Below, in pieces: positions 26,886-36,798 of a stretch of DNA of 39,518 nucleotides. The notes under the pieces are model-generated. The model had not been told where the DNA came from. It saw nothing but the letters and a program-made list of their open reading frames with translations, and searched no databases. The translations under genes and the position numbers were made by a program. The stretch comes from Acidobacteriota bacterium (GTDB lineage Bacteria; Acidobacteriota; Thermoanaerobaculia; Multivoradales; JAHZIX01), in contig JAXHTF010000043.1 in NCBI GenBank assembly GCA_034211275.1, forward strand, positions 1 to 39,518, in the 5' to 3' direction. The stretch's first letter is position 1. Each line of letters starts with the position of its first letter.

Positions 26886-27314
26886 ATGAATACTAGACAA
26901 AGTCTAAACACAGAAGCCATCTTGGATTGCCTGCGGGAGCACGGCATCCAGCCGTCGGCCCAGCGGGTCGCGGTGGCGGATTTCGTGCTGCAGACCGACG
27001 AGCATCCCTCGGCGGAGCGCGTGTTGTCGGAAGTCCAGGAGGGCTTTCCGATGATCTCCCGCGCCACCGTCTACAACACGCTCCACCTCTTCGTCGAGCG
27101 GGGCCTGTTGCGGGAGGTGAAGCTCCTGGGTGGGTCGAGCGTCGTCTACGACCCCAACACCGACAAGCACCATCACCTGATCGACGATGAGACCGGAGAG
27201 ATCCACGACATCCCTTGGGAGGCCGTGGACGTGGATCGGGTGGGCGAGCTCGAAGGGTACGAGGTGCGGGAATACCAGGTGGTCTTCAAAGGGAAACGCC
27301 AAACTAGCCGTTGA
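26886..27314 (+). CDS. Fur-family regulator (PerR/Irr-like) without CxxC zinc sites
   Basis: A 142-residue Fur-superfamily repressor. The winged helix spans about residues 10-85 (LREHGIQPSAQRVAVADFVL, HPSAERVLSEVQ, PMISRATVYNTLHLFVERGL). The dimer/metal part has DPNTDKHHHLIDDETGEIHDIPW. Metal-site residues His40, Asp89, His95/His97 and Asp108 match the sensing site of PerR-like proteins. The structural-zinc CxxC pairs of Fur and PerR are missing; at the first pair the sequence reads DDETG, much as in Irr proteins. Only one Cys (15) is present. It precedes katG by 45 nt under a shared promoter, so peroxide control of katG is the likely job. A dyad lies in its first codons. Confidence 0.88.
   Translation: MNTRQSLNTEAILDCLREHGIQPSAQRVAVADFVLQTDEHPSAERVLSEVQEGFPMISRATVYNTLHLFVERGLLREVKLLGGSSVVYDPNTDKHHHLIDDETGEIHDIPWEAVDVDRVGELEGYEVREYQVVFKGKRQTSR
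26894..26906. promoter_or_regulatory. Dyad at the start of the Fur-family gene, candidate autoregulatory operator
   Basis: TAGAC-AAA-GTCTA lies about 20-35 nt after the predicted transcription start, inside codons 3-7. Fur-family operators are AT-rich dyads near the promoter; the fit to a classical PerR box is partial. Confidence 0.45.
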
Positions 27315-29558
<2,244 letters not shown>

Positions 29559-29586
29559 TCTCTGATCCCAGACGATAGCTAGCAAG

Positions 29587-29625
29587 CGGCGCGGCCGGGG
29601 CTTTCCCCGCCGCGCCGTTTTCTTT
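29587..29625 (+). terminator. Intrinsic terminator of katG
   Basis: Arms CGGCGCGGCCGGGG and CCCCGCCGCGCCG pair with one bulge around a 4-nt loop and are followed by TTTTCTTT. Confidence 0.85.
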
Positions 29626-29758
29626 GGTGCCGGAAGCGATGGACTTGGGGATCGGTTGCGGTCTGAAGTAACCTAGAACTAGCACTCTATGGACAGCGAT
29701 CTACCGTGGCGGTTCGGTCTTTCCGTGGCTGGACTCCGCCCGGGAAAGGAAGGAAACG

Positions 29759-31510
29759 ATGGTGGGGATGACCGGTTGGAGCAGACGACGGCAGAGGACT
29801 TCTTGCTCGAAAGGAACCGTGGGAGTCTCCTTTCTGTGGCTCGTGGTGATCGCGACCGTGCTCTTCGCGCCGAAGGCGCCGGCCCTCGACAGCGTGCGGG
29901 TGGAGACCCGGACGGACGAAGCGGTGGAGGCCTTCCGCGTCAGTGGGAAAGGGGTCACCGTGGTGATTCTCGACCGGGGCATCGATTGGGAGCATCCCGA
30001 CTTCCTCGACGACGCCGGAGCCACGCGCATCAAATGGATGTTGGATCACAGCGGCTTCAACCTGTGCAACGCCGGCAATCCGCCGCCGGTGGAGTACACC
30101 GAGGCGCAGATCAACAGCGCTCTCAGCGGCGGTCCCTCGCTGGCCATGCGGGACGCCGTGGGCCACGGTACCGCCACCGCCGGCACCGCGGCGGGCAACG
30201 GCCGAGGCCTGATGGATCGCCGCTATCGGGGCATCGCACCGGAAGCCGACCTGATCGTCGTCAAGCTGACCTCCGAAGGTGCTCCGGCCCACGACGGGGA
30301 GCCCGCTGAGGCTTTCTTCCAGGGCTGCATCGACGACGCCCTGGACTGGGTGGACGAGAAGATCGACCTGCTCGGCCAGCCGGCGGTGGCGATCATCAAC
30401 AGCGGCACCCAGTGGGGCCCCATGGACGGCACCTCGGCGGTGAGCCGGAAGATCGACGAGATCTTCGGCGAGGACACCCCGGGCCGGGTGATGGTGATGC
30501 CCTCCGGCGACGAGGGCAGCCTGCCCAATCACGCCGGCGCGGACTACGATTCCATGGGCAGCACCGTCATCGGGATCTCCCGGGCGAGCACGAGCTTCTC
30601 GGTGATGAGCGCCTGGTACACCGGCAGCCAGCCGGCGGAGGTCACCGTGACCTTCGACGACGGCACCACCGTCGGCCCGGTGGCCCCAGGCACCAGCACT
30701 TCCGCTAGCGGCATCACCATCATCAACTACACCCCGGGCACCGAGTTCTATCCCTGGACGTCCACCAGCGGCGACGGTGCTCTGTGGATCGGGGTGACCG
30801 GTCACGCCACCACCGGAACCTTCGAGATTCGCGGCCTGAACCCCGGCACCGGCCACGTCGATCTCTATGGAGACGTCGTCGGCCCCAATCTGACTCCCAT
30901 CACCTCGATGACCGACCACCTCGTTCCCGGCCGGCTCAACGACTACGCCACGACCCAATCGGCGGTGGTGGCGGGCAACCACGTGATCCGCACCGAATGG
31001 GTGGACATCGACGGCATTCCGCGCTCCCTCACCGGCGAGGGGGATGTCGGGGAGCTGTGGCTCAAATCCTCCGACGGGCCGACCCGCGACGGCCGTACCC
31101 ACGGTGTCGATCTGTCGGCTCCGGGCCAAAATATGTTCGCGCCGGTCGGGCCGAACTCCTATTGGTCGACCTTCCGAGGCAATCTGCCTCTCGGCAGTGG
31201 AGGCCTCTACATCCGATTCGGCGGCACCAGCGGCTCCGCACCCCTCGTGGTCGGTGCCACGGCCCTCCTGCTGGAGGTCGATCCCACCCTCACCGCCAAC
31301 GACGTCCGCCAGATCCTCCGCGACACCGCCGTCGCCGACGCCGACACCGGCGCTGTTCCCAACGCGGCCTGGGGCTTTGGCAAGCTCGATGTCTACGAGG
31401 CGGTGCGCAGCGTAGCGGAGATCTTCGCCGACGGCTTCGAAGGCGGCGGCACCGGCAGCTGGTCGCGAGTGGTAGGGGATGTGGGAGGGGGTGGGGCTCC
31501 GCCTTCATGA
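29759..31510 (+). CDS. Secreted subtilisin-like (S8) serine protease
   Basis: A 583-residue exported protease. A long basic n-region (WSRRRQRTSCSKG) precedes the hydrophobic core FLWLVVIATVLF, with cleavage near APALDS. The catalytic triad is Asp72 (VVILDRGIDWEHPDF), His136 (AVGHGTATAG) and Ser491 (GGTSGSAPLVV), and the oxyanion Asn is in IINSGTQWG. Only about 25 residues separate the signal from the catalytic domain, so no inhibitor-I9 propeptide is visible. Between Asn and Ser sits a beta-rich insert (about 285-430, including AEVTVTFDDGTTVGPVAPG). The C-terminus carries IFADGFEGGGTGSWS, a short tail motif, then a Gly-rich end. ATG follows GGAAGGAAACG. Its stop overlaps the next gene by 4 nt. 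Confidence 0.9.
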   Translation: MVGMTGWSRRRQRTSCSKGTVGVSFLWLVVIATVLFAPKAPALDSVRVETRTDEAVEAFRVSGKGVTVVILDRGIDWEHPDFLDDAGATRIKWMLDHSGFNLCNAGNPPPVEYTEAQINSALSGGPSLAMRDAVGHGTATAGTAAGNGRGLMDRRYRGIAPEADLIVVKLTSEGAPAHDGEPAEAFFQGCIDDALDWVDEKIDLLGQPAVAIINSGTQWGPMDGTSAVSRKIDEIFGEDTPGRVMVMPSGDEGSLPNHAGADYDSMGSTVIGISRASTSFSVMSAWYTGSQPAEVTVTFDDGTTVGPVAPGTSTSASGITIINYTPGTEFYPWTSTSGDGALWIGVTGHATTGTFEIRGLNPGTGHVDLYGDVVGPNLTPITSMTDHLVPGRLNDYATTQSAVVAGNHVIRTEWVDIDGIPRSLTGEGDVGELWLKSSDGPTRDGRTHGVDLSAPGQNMFAPVGPNSYWSTFRGNLPLGSGGLYIRFGGTSGSAPLVVGATALLLEVDPTLTANDVRQILRDTAVADADTGAVPNAAWGFGKLDVYEAVRSVAEIFADGFEGGGTGSWSRVVGDVGGGGAPPS

Positions 31511-31767
31511 AGAAGTCCGCAGACAGTTCGAACGGCACGGTCTCCTCGACCAGTTCCGAGAGCTCCAGCGCACCCTCTGAGCTTTTCGATCTGGAGCGGG
31601 ATGTCCCGACCACCGAAGAAGACATCCAGATGCTCCGGAAGCTCCATCGGCAGCCGGGGGAGAATCTCCTGCCCTACATCGATGAGCTGTTGAATCCGCA
31701 GCAGTTTGAGAACATCCAGCCCCGCCGGACGACTTCGGAGGGGTGGGAGCCGTTCGAGCTCGATTGA
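31507..31767 (+). CDS. Small acidic protein coupled to the S8 protease
   Basis: An 86-residue protein with no recognised family. Residues 1-26 are Ser/Thr-rich and probably disordered (MKKSADSSNGTVSSTSSESS), then an acidic, likely helical part (FDLERDVPTTEEDIQMLRKL) and the tail LNPQQFENIQPRRTTSEGWE followed by PFELD. There is no signal peptide, Cys or membrane helix, so it should stay in the cytosol while the protease is exported. ATG 31507 overlaps the protease TGA (ATGA), which indicates coupled translation. A membrane-protein gene follows 48 nt on. A leader-type peptide or a regulator are both possible; neither is shown. Confidence 0.65.
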   Translation: MKKSADSSNGTVSSTSSESSSAPSELFDLERDVPTTEEDIQMLRKLHRQPGENLLPYIDELLNPQQFENIQPRRTTSEGWEPFELD

Positions 31768-31815
31768 GGCGTGGCTGCAGGTCCCCGGTCTCGGGTGCCC
31801 GGCCGCGGAGGGACC

Positions 31816-32523
31816 ATGACGACAACACTCGAGGAGCTCTGGCGAGAGAGAGCGGACGCCCCCCGATGGGCCGCCGCTTGCCTGGCCGCAGTGGCGGCGA
31901 CCCTCGCTCTGGTCGCCTTGGGAAGCGAGGCCTACGAGTCGGTGCTAGGGATGGCTCGCCCGGTGGCGCCGGTTGTGGCCGTCGTGGGGCTCGGCTTCGG
32001 TGGCTGGCTGGTATTGGCCCGGCGGTCCTGGATCCCAGCTTCCACCGAGGGGCCCGCGGGGTATCGAGCAGCGGTGCTGATCGGCCTGGCGCTGCCCCTC
32101 CCCGTCATCGGGGTGGATTGCCTCGGAGGTTTCGGCCCAGGAATCAACGCGCCAGCCCCAGACGCCCTTCTCTTCTACCCATCCATCGCAGTGGTCGCCG
32201 AATCCGTCTTCCACATCGCACCCCTCGCCGCAGCGGCTACGCTAGCCTTCTTCGTTCGCCGTGCCGGACGCTCCTTGGAGCTCTGTGGTCTCGTTGCGGC
32301 GGTCGCCATCGAACCGATCCTTCAGGTCGTGTGGGGTGCAGAAGCATCGCCCGGCTGGGCCAACGCCTATGTGGGCGTGCATCTGCTGGCCTTCAACCTC
32401 ATCGCGGTGGTCTTGCTCCGGCGCTTCGGCATCCTCCGAGCGCTAGTCTTCCGCCTCTCGTATTATTTCGTCTGGCATATCTTGTGGGGATTCTTGCGCC
32501 TGGAGCTTCTGTTCTCGGGGTGA
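31816..32523 (+). CDS. Polytopic membrane protein, possibly CPBP-like
   Basis: About 235 residues from ATG 31816 (ribosome-binding site GGAGGGACC); the frame is open to a GTG at 31771. Six to seven hydrophobic helices are visible: WAAACLAAVAATLALVAL, VVAVVGLGFGGWLVLA, AAVLIGLALPLPVIGV, VFHIAPLAAAATLAFFV, LLAFNLIAVVLL and LSYYFVWHILWGFLRL. Helix residues Glu (VVAESVFHI), His (GVHLLAFN) and His (YYFVWHILWG) loosely recall the Glu/His pattern of CPBP intramembrane proteases, but the EExxxR motif is absent, so this is weak. It is the third gene of a likely operon with the S8 protease and the small coupled protein. Confidence 0.6.
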   Translation: MTTTLEELWRERADAPRWAAACLAAVAATLALVALGSEAYESVLGMARPVAPVVAVVGLGFGGWLVLARRSWIPASTEGPAGYRAAVLIGLALPLPVIGVDCLGGFGPGINAPAPDALLFYPSIAVVAESVFHIAPLAAAATLAFFVRRAGRSLELCGLVAAVAIEPILQVVWGAEASPGWANAYVGVHLLAFNLIAVVLLRRFGILRALVFRLSYYFVWHILWGFLRLELLFSG

Positions 32524-32571
32524 GGTCTCGACCCCAGCTTACAGCGGCCTCTCAAACCTGAAAGGAACGAA

Positions 32572-32937
32572 GTGGCTTCCATCCAGAGCGTGCACCCGGT
32601 CATCATGTCGTCCGATGTTGGCAAGACGTTGGATTTCCTGTCGCAACTCGGCTTCACAGTGGAGTTCAGGGACAACCTCACCGACACGAAGTATGCGGGG
32701 GTAACCCGTGACTCGGTGGAACTCCATATTCAATGGAACGATCTGTCGGGCATTCCGCCGATGGCAGATCGGCCGACGCTCAGGTTTGTGGTCGATAGTG
32801 TCGACGACATGGTCGAGGAGCTGGAGAGCGAGGGATTCTCCGGCATCGAACCCTTCGCCACCCCATGGGGCACCTACGAATTCCACCTGCAGGACCATGA
32901 TCGGAATGGGTACCAATTCTATGTCGATCGGTCCTGA
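32572..32937 (+). CDS. VOC-family (glyoxalase/bleomycin-resistance-like) protein
   Basis: A 121-residue protein with two beta-alpha-beta-beta-beta units: IQSVHPVIMSSDVGKTLDFL with GFTVEF, then LRFVVDSVDDMVEELESEGF and TYEFHLQDHDRNGYQFYVDR. The length and ending fit bleomycin-resistance-like members of the VOC superfamily. Those proteins bind small molecules or catalyse metal-dependent reactions. His residues near the start and in ELHIQW plus the final Asn/Tyr motif could contribute to a site, but a metal triad is not obvious. GTG 32572 follows AAAGGAACGAA. Substrate unknown. Confidence 0.82.
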   Translation: MASIQSVHPVIMSSDVGKTLDFLSQLGFTVEFRDNLTDTKYAGVTRDSVELHIQWNDLSGIPPMADRPTLRFVVDSVDDMVEELESEGFSGIEPFATPWGTYEFHLQDHDRNGYQFYVDRS

Positions 32938-33151
32938 GAGGATCCGGAGTCAGGGCTGACCAGGCGCTGTCGACGCAAGGGCGTCGGCTGCGTCGAGCCC
33001 CCGTAGTCAGCGCCCGAGATCGACCTGTCCGTTGTCCACAGTTGAGTGCAGTGGAGCGGATGTCTCGGAAGGCGATGAACCCCATCCGCCTGCCGGTTGA
33101 CCGACTGCCGTACAAGCCAAAAGCACCCGAATCGCTCTCCGAGGGGGCTCC

Positions 33152-33460
33152 TCAGGGGATCCAGCAGTTCAGCCGGCCGAGGCAGAGCTCAGTGCAGGTA
33201 TAGCAGTCCGGGCCCGAGCACTGGCTGAAGGCCTCCCAGCACTGGCTGCAAAACGATGCGGTCCAGAAGGCCGCGGGGCACGAGAAGCCTTCGGTGGTGG
33301 TGGTCGGGATGACGCTCGTCGGCAAGACGCTCGCCAGTTCGAACGGGACGTCAACCGACGCGATGGCGCCGGTGTCGCACGCGCTGGTGTTGGCGGAGGC
33401 GAGAGTCGGAACGGCGAGCAGGAGGGCCAGACAAAGGGTGAAGCGGAAGGTTCGAGACAT
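33152..33460 (-). CDS. Secreted cysteine-rich small protein
   Basis: A 102-residue precursor with a clear signal peptide (MSRTFRFTLCLALLLAVPTL, cleavage near ASA-NTS). The mature 80 residues carry nine cysteines: one in ACDTG, one in GFSCPAA, then a dense cluster FCSQCWEAFSQCSGPDCYTC followed by CLGRLNCWIP. Several disulfides or metal binding are likely. The ATG at 33460 follows AAGGAG with good spacing, supporting a real gene. I do not recognise the family; small Cys-rich exported proteins of this style are common in acidobacteria-like genomes (recollection). Upstream is an AT-rich patch unlike the rest of the window. Confidence 0.68.
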   Translation of the reverse strand: MSRTFRFTLCLALLLAVPTLASANTSACDTGAIASVDVPFELASVLPTSVIPTTTTEGFSCPAAFWTASFCSQCWEAFSQCSGPDCYTCTELCLGRLNCWIP

Positions 33461-33529
33461 GCGTTTCTCCTTGCAGGTCGGCTTTCGAATGGCCAGGGGA
33501 ATCACGGCGAGTCCCATGTATAGGCCTCT

Positions 33530-33580
33530 TGAATATTAAAACTATTCGAATACTATCAAAAAATATGTAGCTGGGCCAGG
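33530..33580. other. AT-rich patch with near-palindrome
   Basis: This stretch, around TTGAATATTAAAACTATTCG, is far lower in GC than its surroundings. TATTCGAATA (33543-33552) is a perfect 10-bp palindrome, extending imperfectly to ACTATTCGAATACT. It lies upstream of the Cys-rich gene and may hold its promoter or mark a junction. Confidence 0.4.
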
Positions 33581-33720
33581 CTTTCTTGCGCGGCGGTCGA
33601 AGGGAGCGTGTCAGCTGTCGGTATATGATCAAGAAGATCAGTATTTTGACGGTGTTTGAGCGGCAGTCGCAGAGGCAGATTGTGGCGGATGTCGTTCAGA
33701 CTCTGTTGGGCAGCTTCTCT

Positions 33721-35121
33721 ATGATCAACTCCGACCGCCAAGATCTACCCGCCTTGCTGGCCAAGGCCCAAGCTGAGGCTCTCCGCTTCCTCGACGGTCT
33801 CGATACCCATCCGGTCGCCCACGACGTGCCGTTGATCGATCCGCTGGGACTTCCCGAGGTTGGGGTCGGGGCTGATGCTGCGCTCGACATCCTCCGCGAG
33901 CGGTACGGGCCGTGGTGGAGTGGGAGTCCCGGGCCTCGGTACTTTGGGTTCGTCACCGGCGGCGCTACCCCGGCCGCTCTGGTCGGCGATTGGCTGGCCT
34001 CAGCCTACGACCAGAACCTCTCCGACGCAGGGGAGTCCGGCGCGCGCCAGCTCGCCCTCGATGCACTGGGAATGGTTCGGAGCCTTCTGGGGCTTCCCGA
34101 CACGTTTCAAGGTGCGTTCGTCACCGGCGCCACCGCCTCGTCCACCGTGGCGCTCGCGGCGGCCCGGCAGTGGGTCGGCCGCGAGCGCGGCACCGACGTG
34201 ACCACCGACGGGGTTCACGCCCTCGGCCCCGTCGTGGTCCTCAGTGGGACCGCCCACTCGAGCATTTCCAAAGCGCTCTCCATCGTGGGCCTCGGGCGAT
34301 CGGCGCTGCAGGCCGTCCCAGTGCTTCCGGAGCGCGAGGCGGTCGACGTCTCCGCCCTCGGAGACGCTCTCGCCGAGGTCGAGGCGAATGGGTCAGGCCC
34401 GGCCATCGTCGTCGCCAACTCAGGGACGGTCAACACCTGCGACTTCGACGATCTCCAAGCCATCGCGTCGCTTCGTGACCAGTATCGGTTCTGGCTCCAC
34501 GTGGACGGTGCGTTTGGGGCTGTAGCCGCGGCCTCGCCGAGGTACCGCGCGCTTCTCGATGGGCTCGAGGGCGCAGACTCCATCACGGTGGATGCCCACA
34601 AGTGGCTCAACGTCCCCTACGACTGCGGCGTCGTGCTCACACAGCACCTCGAGCTCCAAGGTGCGGCGTTCCAGAGCGCCGGGGCATACCTCCCGCCGGA
34701 GGTTGCGCCCGACACGTTCTTGCACCTCACGCCGGAAAACAGCCAGCGTCTGCGGGCGCTATCGGTCTGGATGACCCTCGCGGCTTACGGATCCGACGGA
34801 TATTCCCGCATGGTCGAACGGTGCTGTGACCTCGCGGCACAGTTGGGCAAGCGGATCGAGTCGTCCGACGCGTTCCGACTCCTGGCTCCGGTCCGTCTCA
34901 ACGGCGTCTGCTTCACACTCTCTGGTGAACCGAGCACCGCCGCCGTAGGGGCGTTCTTGACTCGCCTGCGAGAGAGCGGCGCGGCGTTCCTTACGGGTAC
35001 GACCTACCGGGGCGTTCCAGCTGCTCGTGTGTCGATCACGAACTGGCGGACGGAGGAGGCCGATCTGGAAGCGACGTGGACTGCGATGCTGCAAGCGGCC
35101 CAGGACTCCGGAGATGGCTAG
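33721..35121 (+). CDS. PLP-dependent group II decarboxylase (AADC-like)
   Basis: A 466-residue fold-type I PLP enzyme of the aromatic-amino-acid/glutamate decarboxylase group. Visible motifs are GPRYFGFVTGGATPAALVGDWLA, GAFVTGATASSTVALAAARQ, SGTAHSSISKAL with His179 stacking on PLP, NSGTVNTCDFDDL, LHVDGAFGAVAAAS with Asp262, and TVDAHKWLNVPYDCGV with the Schiff-base Lys294. The C-terminal domain ends RVSITNWRTEEADLEATW. Substrate cannot be told; aromatic amino acids are one option. ATG 33721 is preferred since the family N-terminus begins there, although the ribosome-binding site is weak; an upstream in-frame ATG (33625) is possible. Codon choice is less GC-biased than in core genes, which hints at acquisition. 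Confidence 0.87.
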   Translation: MINSDRQDLPALLAKAQAEALRFLDGLDTHPVAHDVPLIDPLGLPEVGVGADAALDILRERYGPWWSGSPGPRYFGFVTGGATPAALVGDWLASAYDQNLSDAGESGARQLALDALGMVRSLLGLPDTFQGAFVTGATASSTVALAAARQWVGRERGTDVTTDGVHALGPVVVLSGTAHSSISKALSIVGLGRSALQAVPVLPEREAVDVSALGDALAEVEANGSGPAIVVANSGTVNTCDFDDLQAIASLRDQYRFWLHVDGAFGAVAAASPRYRALLDGLEGADSITVDAHKWLNVPYDCGVVLTQHLELQGAAFQSAGAYLPPEVAPDTFLHLTPENSQRLRALSVWMTLAAYGSDGYSRMVERCCDLAAQLGKRIESSDAFRLLAPVRLNGVCFTLSGEPSTAAVGAFLTRLRESGAAFLTGTTYRGVPAARVSITNWRTEEADLEATWTAMLQAAQDSGDG

Positions 35122-35165
35122 CTCACCGCTAGGGATTTAGCCGTCTGCTGGCGCCAGCATCCCCC

Positions 35166-35963
35166 ATGACCGAACACCCGGCTCTTAGAGCACTCTTCCG
35201 CAGCCTCCTTGCAGCCACCCTCGCGATGCTCGTTGGCCCTGCCGCCGCAGAAACGGAGCTGATCGAGCCACCCGACCCCACCGAGCAGAGCCGTCGCGTC
35301 CACGTGGTGGAAAGAGGGGAAAGCCTGTCGGAAATCGCTTCCGCTTACTACGGCTCGAAGGACGACTTCCGGCTGATCCAGTGGGCCAACCGATTGCTGG
35401 ACGAGAATCACATCACCACTGGCGAGGAGCTGACGATTCCGTCAGCGTCCTTCTTCCTAGAGCCACACGGCCTGAAACCTTTCTCGGCGTCGCTCTTCCA
35501 CCGACTTCATTCCAAGACCGGAGAGCTCTTTGTTGGGCTCTACACGTGCGAAACTGCGGACGATTTTCCGAGGGGGGAGTGCCCGTTGAGCGCTCGCGGC
35601 TTCGTGGTCACGCGCCTCGGCAGGGATGGTCAGAATGACTTGGTCTTTGATCGAGCGAGCTTCCTGGCAGCGCCGGAGGCCGCGGGAGAGCTGGGAGAGT
35701 TCGAGTTCATCGATCTCGATGGGGACGGTGACGTGGACATTCTGGGGGAATGGTCGCAGGGGAGCGCCAACGTCACCACCCATGTCGCCTACCACTACCA
35801 GCAGGGTTCCTACACGGCCCATGGAATCCACTCAATATCTCTGGGAAGCTTCGAGACGCGACGAGGGCCGGATGGGGCCGTAGAGTTCGTCTACTACCCG
35901 CGGCTCGAAGACGAAGCGTTGGTGGTTCCCTGGAATCGGGGATCCGCAACGGAAGCCCCGTGA
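35166..35963 (+). CDS. Secreted LysM-domain protein
   Basis: A 265-residue exported protein. The signal peptide is within residues 1-29 (LRALFRSLLAATLAMLVGPA, then AAAET). A LysM domain, VHVVERGESLSEIASAYYGS through TTGEELTIP (about 45-92), should bind peptidoglycan or a related glycan. The C-terminal 165 residues are beta-rich and unrecognised; IDLDGDGDVDILGEW resembles a calcium-binding FG-GAP/VCBS-type DxDGDGDxD motif. Two Cys (about 126 and 136) may form a disulfide. It sits alone between the decarboxylase and the toxin-antitoxin genes. A wall-associated or periplasmic role is likely. Confidence 0.78.
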   Translation: MTEHPALRALFRSLLAATLAMLVGPAAAETELIEPPDPTEQSRRVHVVERGESLSEIASAYYGSKDDFRLIQWANRLLDENHITTGEELTIPSASFFLEPHGLKPFSASLFHRLHSKTGELFVGLYTCETADDFPRGECPLSARGFVVTRLGRDGQNDLVFDRASFLAAPEAAGELGEFEFIDLDGDGDVDILGEWSQGSANVTTHVAYHYQQGSYTAHGIHSISLGSFETRRGPDGAVEFVYYPRLEDEALVVPWNRGSATEAP

Positions 35964-36136
35964 TGAGGGCGGGTTTTCTTCGTGGGATCGATCTCTGGGT
36001 GCATGAATCGAGTCTGGGCCCACTTGGGCTTCCGGGACGTGAGCGCCCATGCGCAAGAATCGGTGCGAGGTTCGACTGTGCGTCCAGAGTGCCTTTGGGA
36101 GGCTGCGTGGTGGGTAGGAAGACGCGGTCTGTCTGG

Positions 36137-36142
36137 TAAATT
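36137..36142 (+). promoter_or_regulatory. Extended -10 box, 6 nt before antitoxin 1
   Basis: TGG-TAAATT ends 6 nt before the ATG at 36149, so the transcript would start at the ATG; no ribosome-binding site is present. Confidence 0.45.
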
Positions 36143-36148
36143 CTTCCT

Positions 36149-36379
36149 ATGAATCGAAAGGCAGAGACCGTCCTGAAGCAGGCGCTGACCCTCTCGGAAG
36201 CGGACCGGGCAGACATCGCTGGTGCCTTGTTGCAGAGCCTCGAACCCACAGCAGAGGCGGACATCGAAGCGACGTGGCGGGAAGAGGTTGCGGTGCGAGT
36301 CGCCGACCTGGACGCCGGCGAGGCGGAGACGATTCCGTGGAAGGTCTCTTCGAGACCGGCTCTTCGCGAGATTAGGTGA
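36149..36379 (+). CDS. Addiction-module antitoxin (Unstab_antitox type), C-terminus probably frameshifted
   Basis: A 76-residue protein matching the addiction-module protein family: LTLSEADRADIAGALLQSLE, then ADIEATWREEVAVRVADLDA with GEAETIPW. Family members usually continue with a basic helix like EEVRARLRAR. Here the frame turns to KVSSRPALREIR and stops, while the +1 frame right after the IPW codons reads RSLRDRLFARLGEHRPG, which looks like the missing helix. A one-base insertion near 36341-36344 is therefore likely. The toxin that should follow survives only as a fragment at 36391. Confidence 0.72.
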   Translation: MNRKAETVLKQALTLSEADRADIAGALLQSLEPTAEADIEATWREEVAVRVADLDAGEAETIPWKVSSRPALREIR

Positions 36380-36390
36380 GCACAGGCCGG

Positions 36391-36531
36391 GTGAGCTACT
36401 TTCCGGCGGTGGGGCGGGGGTTGGAGAACGCGTTCGAATGGTACCTCCAGCGGAGCGGACAAGCAGCTGGAGCGTTTCTACGTGAGACCGAGCGGGCCGT
36501 TGCTTTCATTGCAGCTGCCCCCAGAGTCTGA
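36391..36531 (+). pseudogene. ParE/RelE toxin fragment
   Basis: The frame from GTG 36391 gives 46 residues, VSYFPAVGRGLENAFEWYLQ then RSGQAAGAFLRETERAVAFI and AAAPRV, and stops. This is the N-terminal half of a ParE-like toxin (helical hairpin plus first strand). The C-terminal strands with the usual YxxxY and final Arg/His motifs are absent. It follows the frameshifted antitoxin by 11 nt, as in intact modules, so the pair is a decayed toxin-antitoxin system. Confidence 0.65.
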
Positions 36532-36540
36532 CTGTCGTTC

Positions 36541-36570
36541 TGGACGGTGCGGGACACGCTGGAATAGACT
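36541..36570 (+). promoter_or_regulatory. Promoter of the second toxin-antitoxin module
   Basis: TGGACG (36541-36546) and TAGACT (36565-36570) are 18 bp apart. The -10 ends 6 nt before the ATG at 36577, again implying a leaderless transcript. Confidence 0.5.
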
Positions 36571-36576
36571 TCTTTC

Positions 36577-36798
36577 ATGCGTATAACCACCGGAAGGGTA
36601 GTCGACGGCAGAATCGAAGTATCGGGCGAGTCGTTTGCAGAAGGCTCGACCGTCACAGTTCTGGCTCCGGAGAACGATGAGACCTTCACTCTCGGTCCCA
36701 ACGAGGAGGCCGCTCTTCTCAGTGCTATGGCCGAGGGGGACAGGGGTGAGGTCGTTCCAGCTGAAGAGTTCTTTCGGGAGCTCGGACGGCGGGGTTGA
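36577..36798 (+). CDS. Putative antitoxin of ParE-type module
   Basis: A 73-residue protein with a beta-type start, RITTGRVVDGRIEVSGESFA with EGSTVTVLAPEN, as seen in swapped-hairpin or AbrB-like DNA-binding folds, and a helical acidic C-terminus EAALLSAMAEGDRGEVVPAE with EFFRELGRRG, as seen in antitoxins that wrap a RelE/ParE toxin. Its TGA overlaps the TTG start of the toxin gene. The assignment rests on position and pattern more than on a named family. It should repress its own operon and neutralise the toxin. Confidence 0.65.
   Translation: MRITTGRVVDGRIEVSGESFAEGSTVTVLAPENDETFTLGPNEEAALLSAMAEGDRGEVVPAEEFFRELGRRG

Noticed and set aside
33625-33720. N-terminal extension of the decarboxylase starting MIKKISILTVFE
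   Set aside because: No ribosome-binding site precedes it and the family N-terminus fits the ATG at 33721 better.
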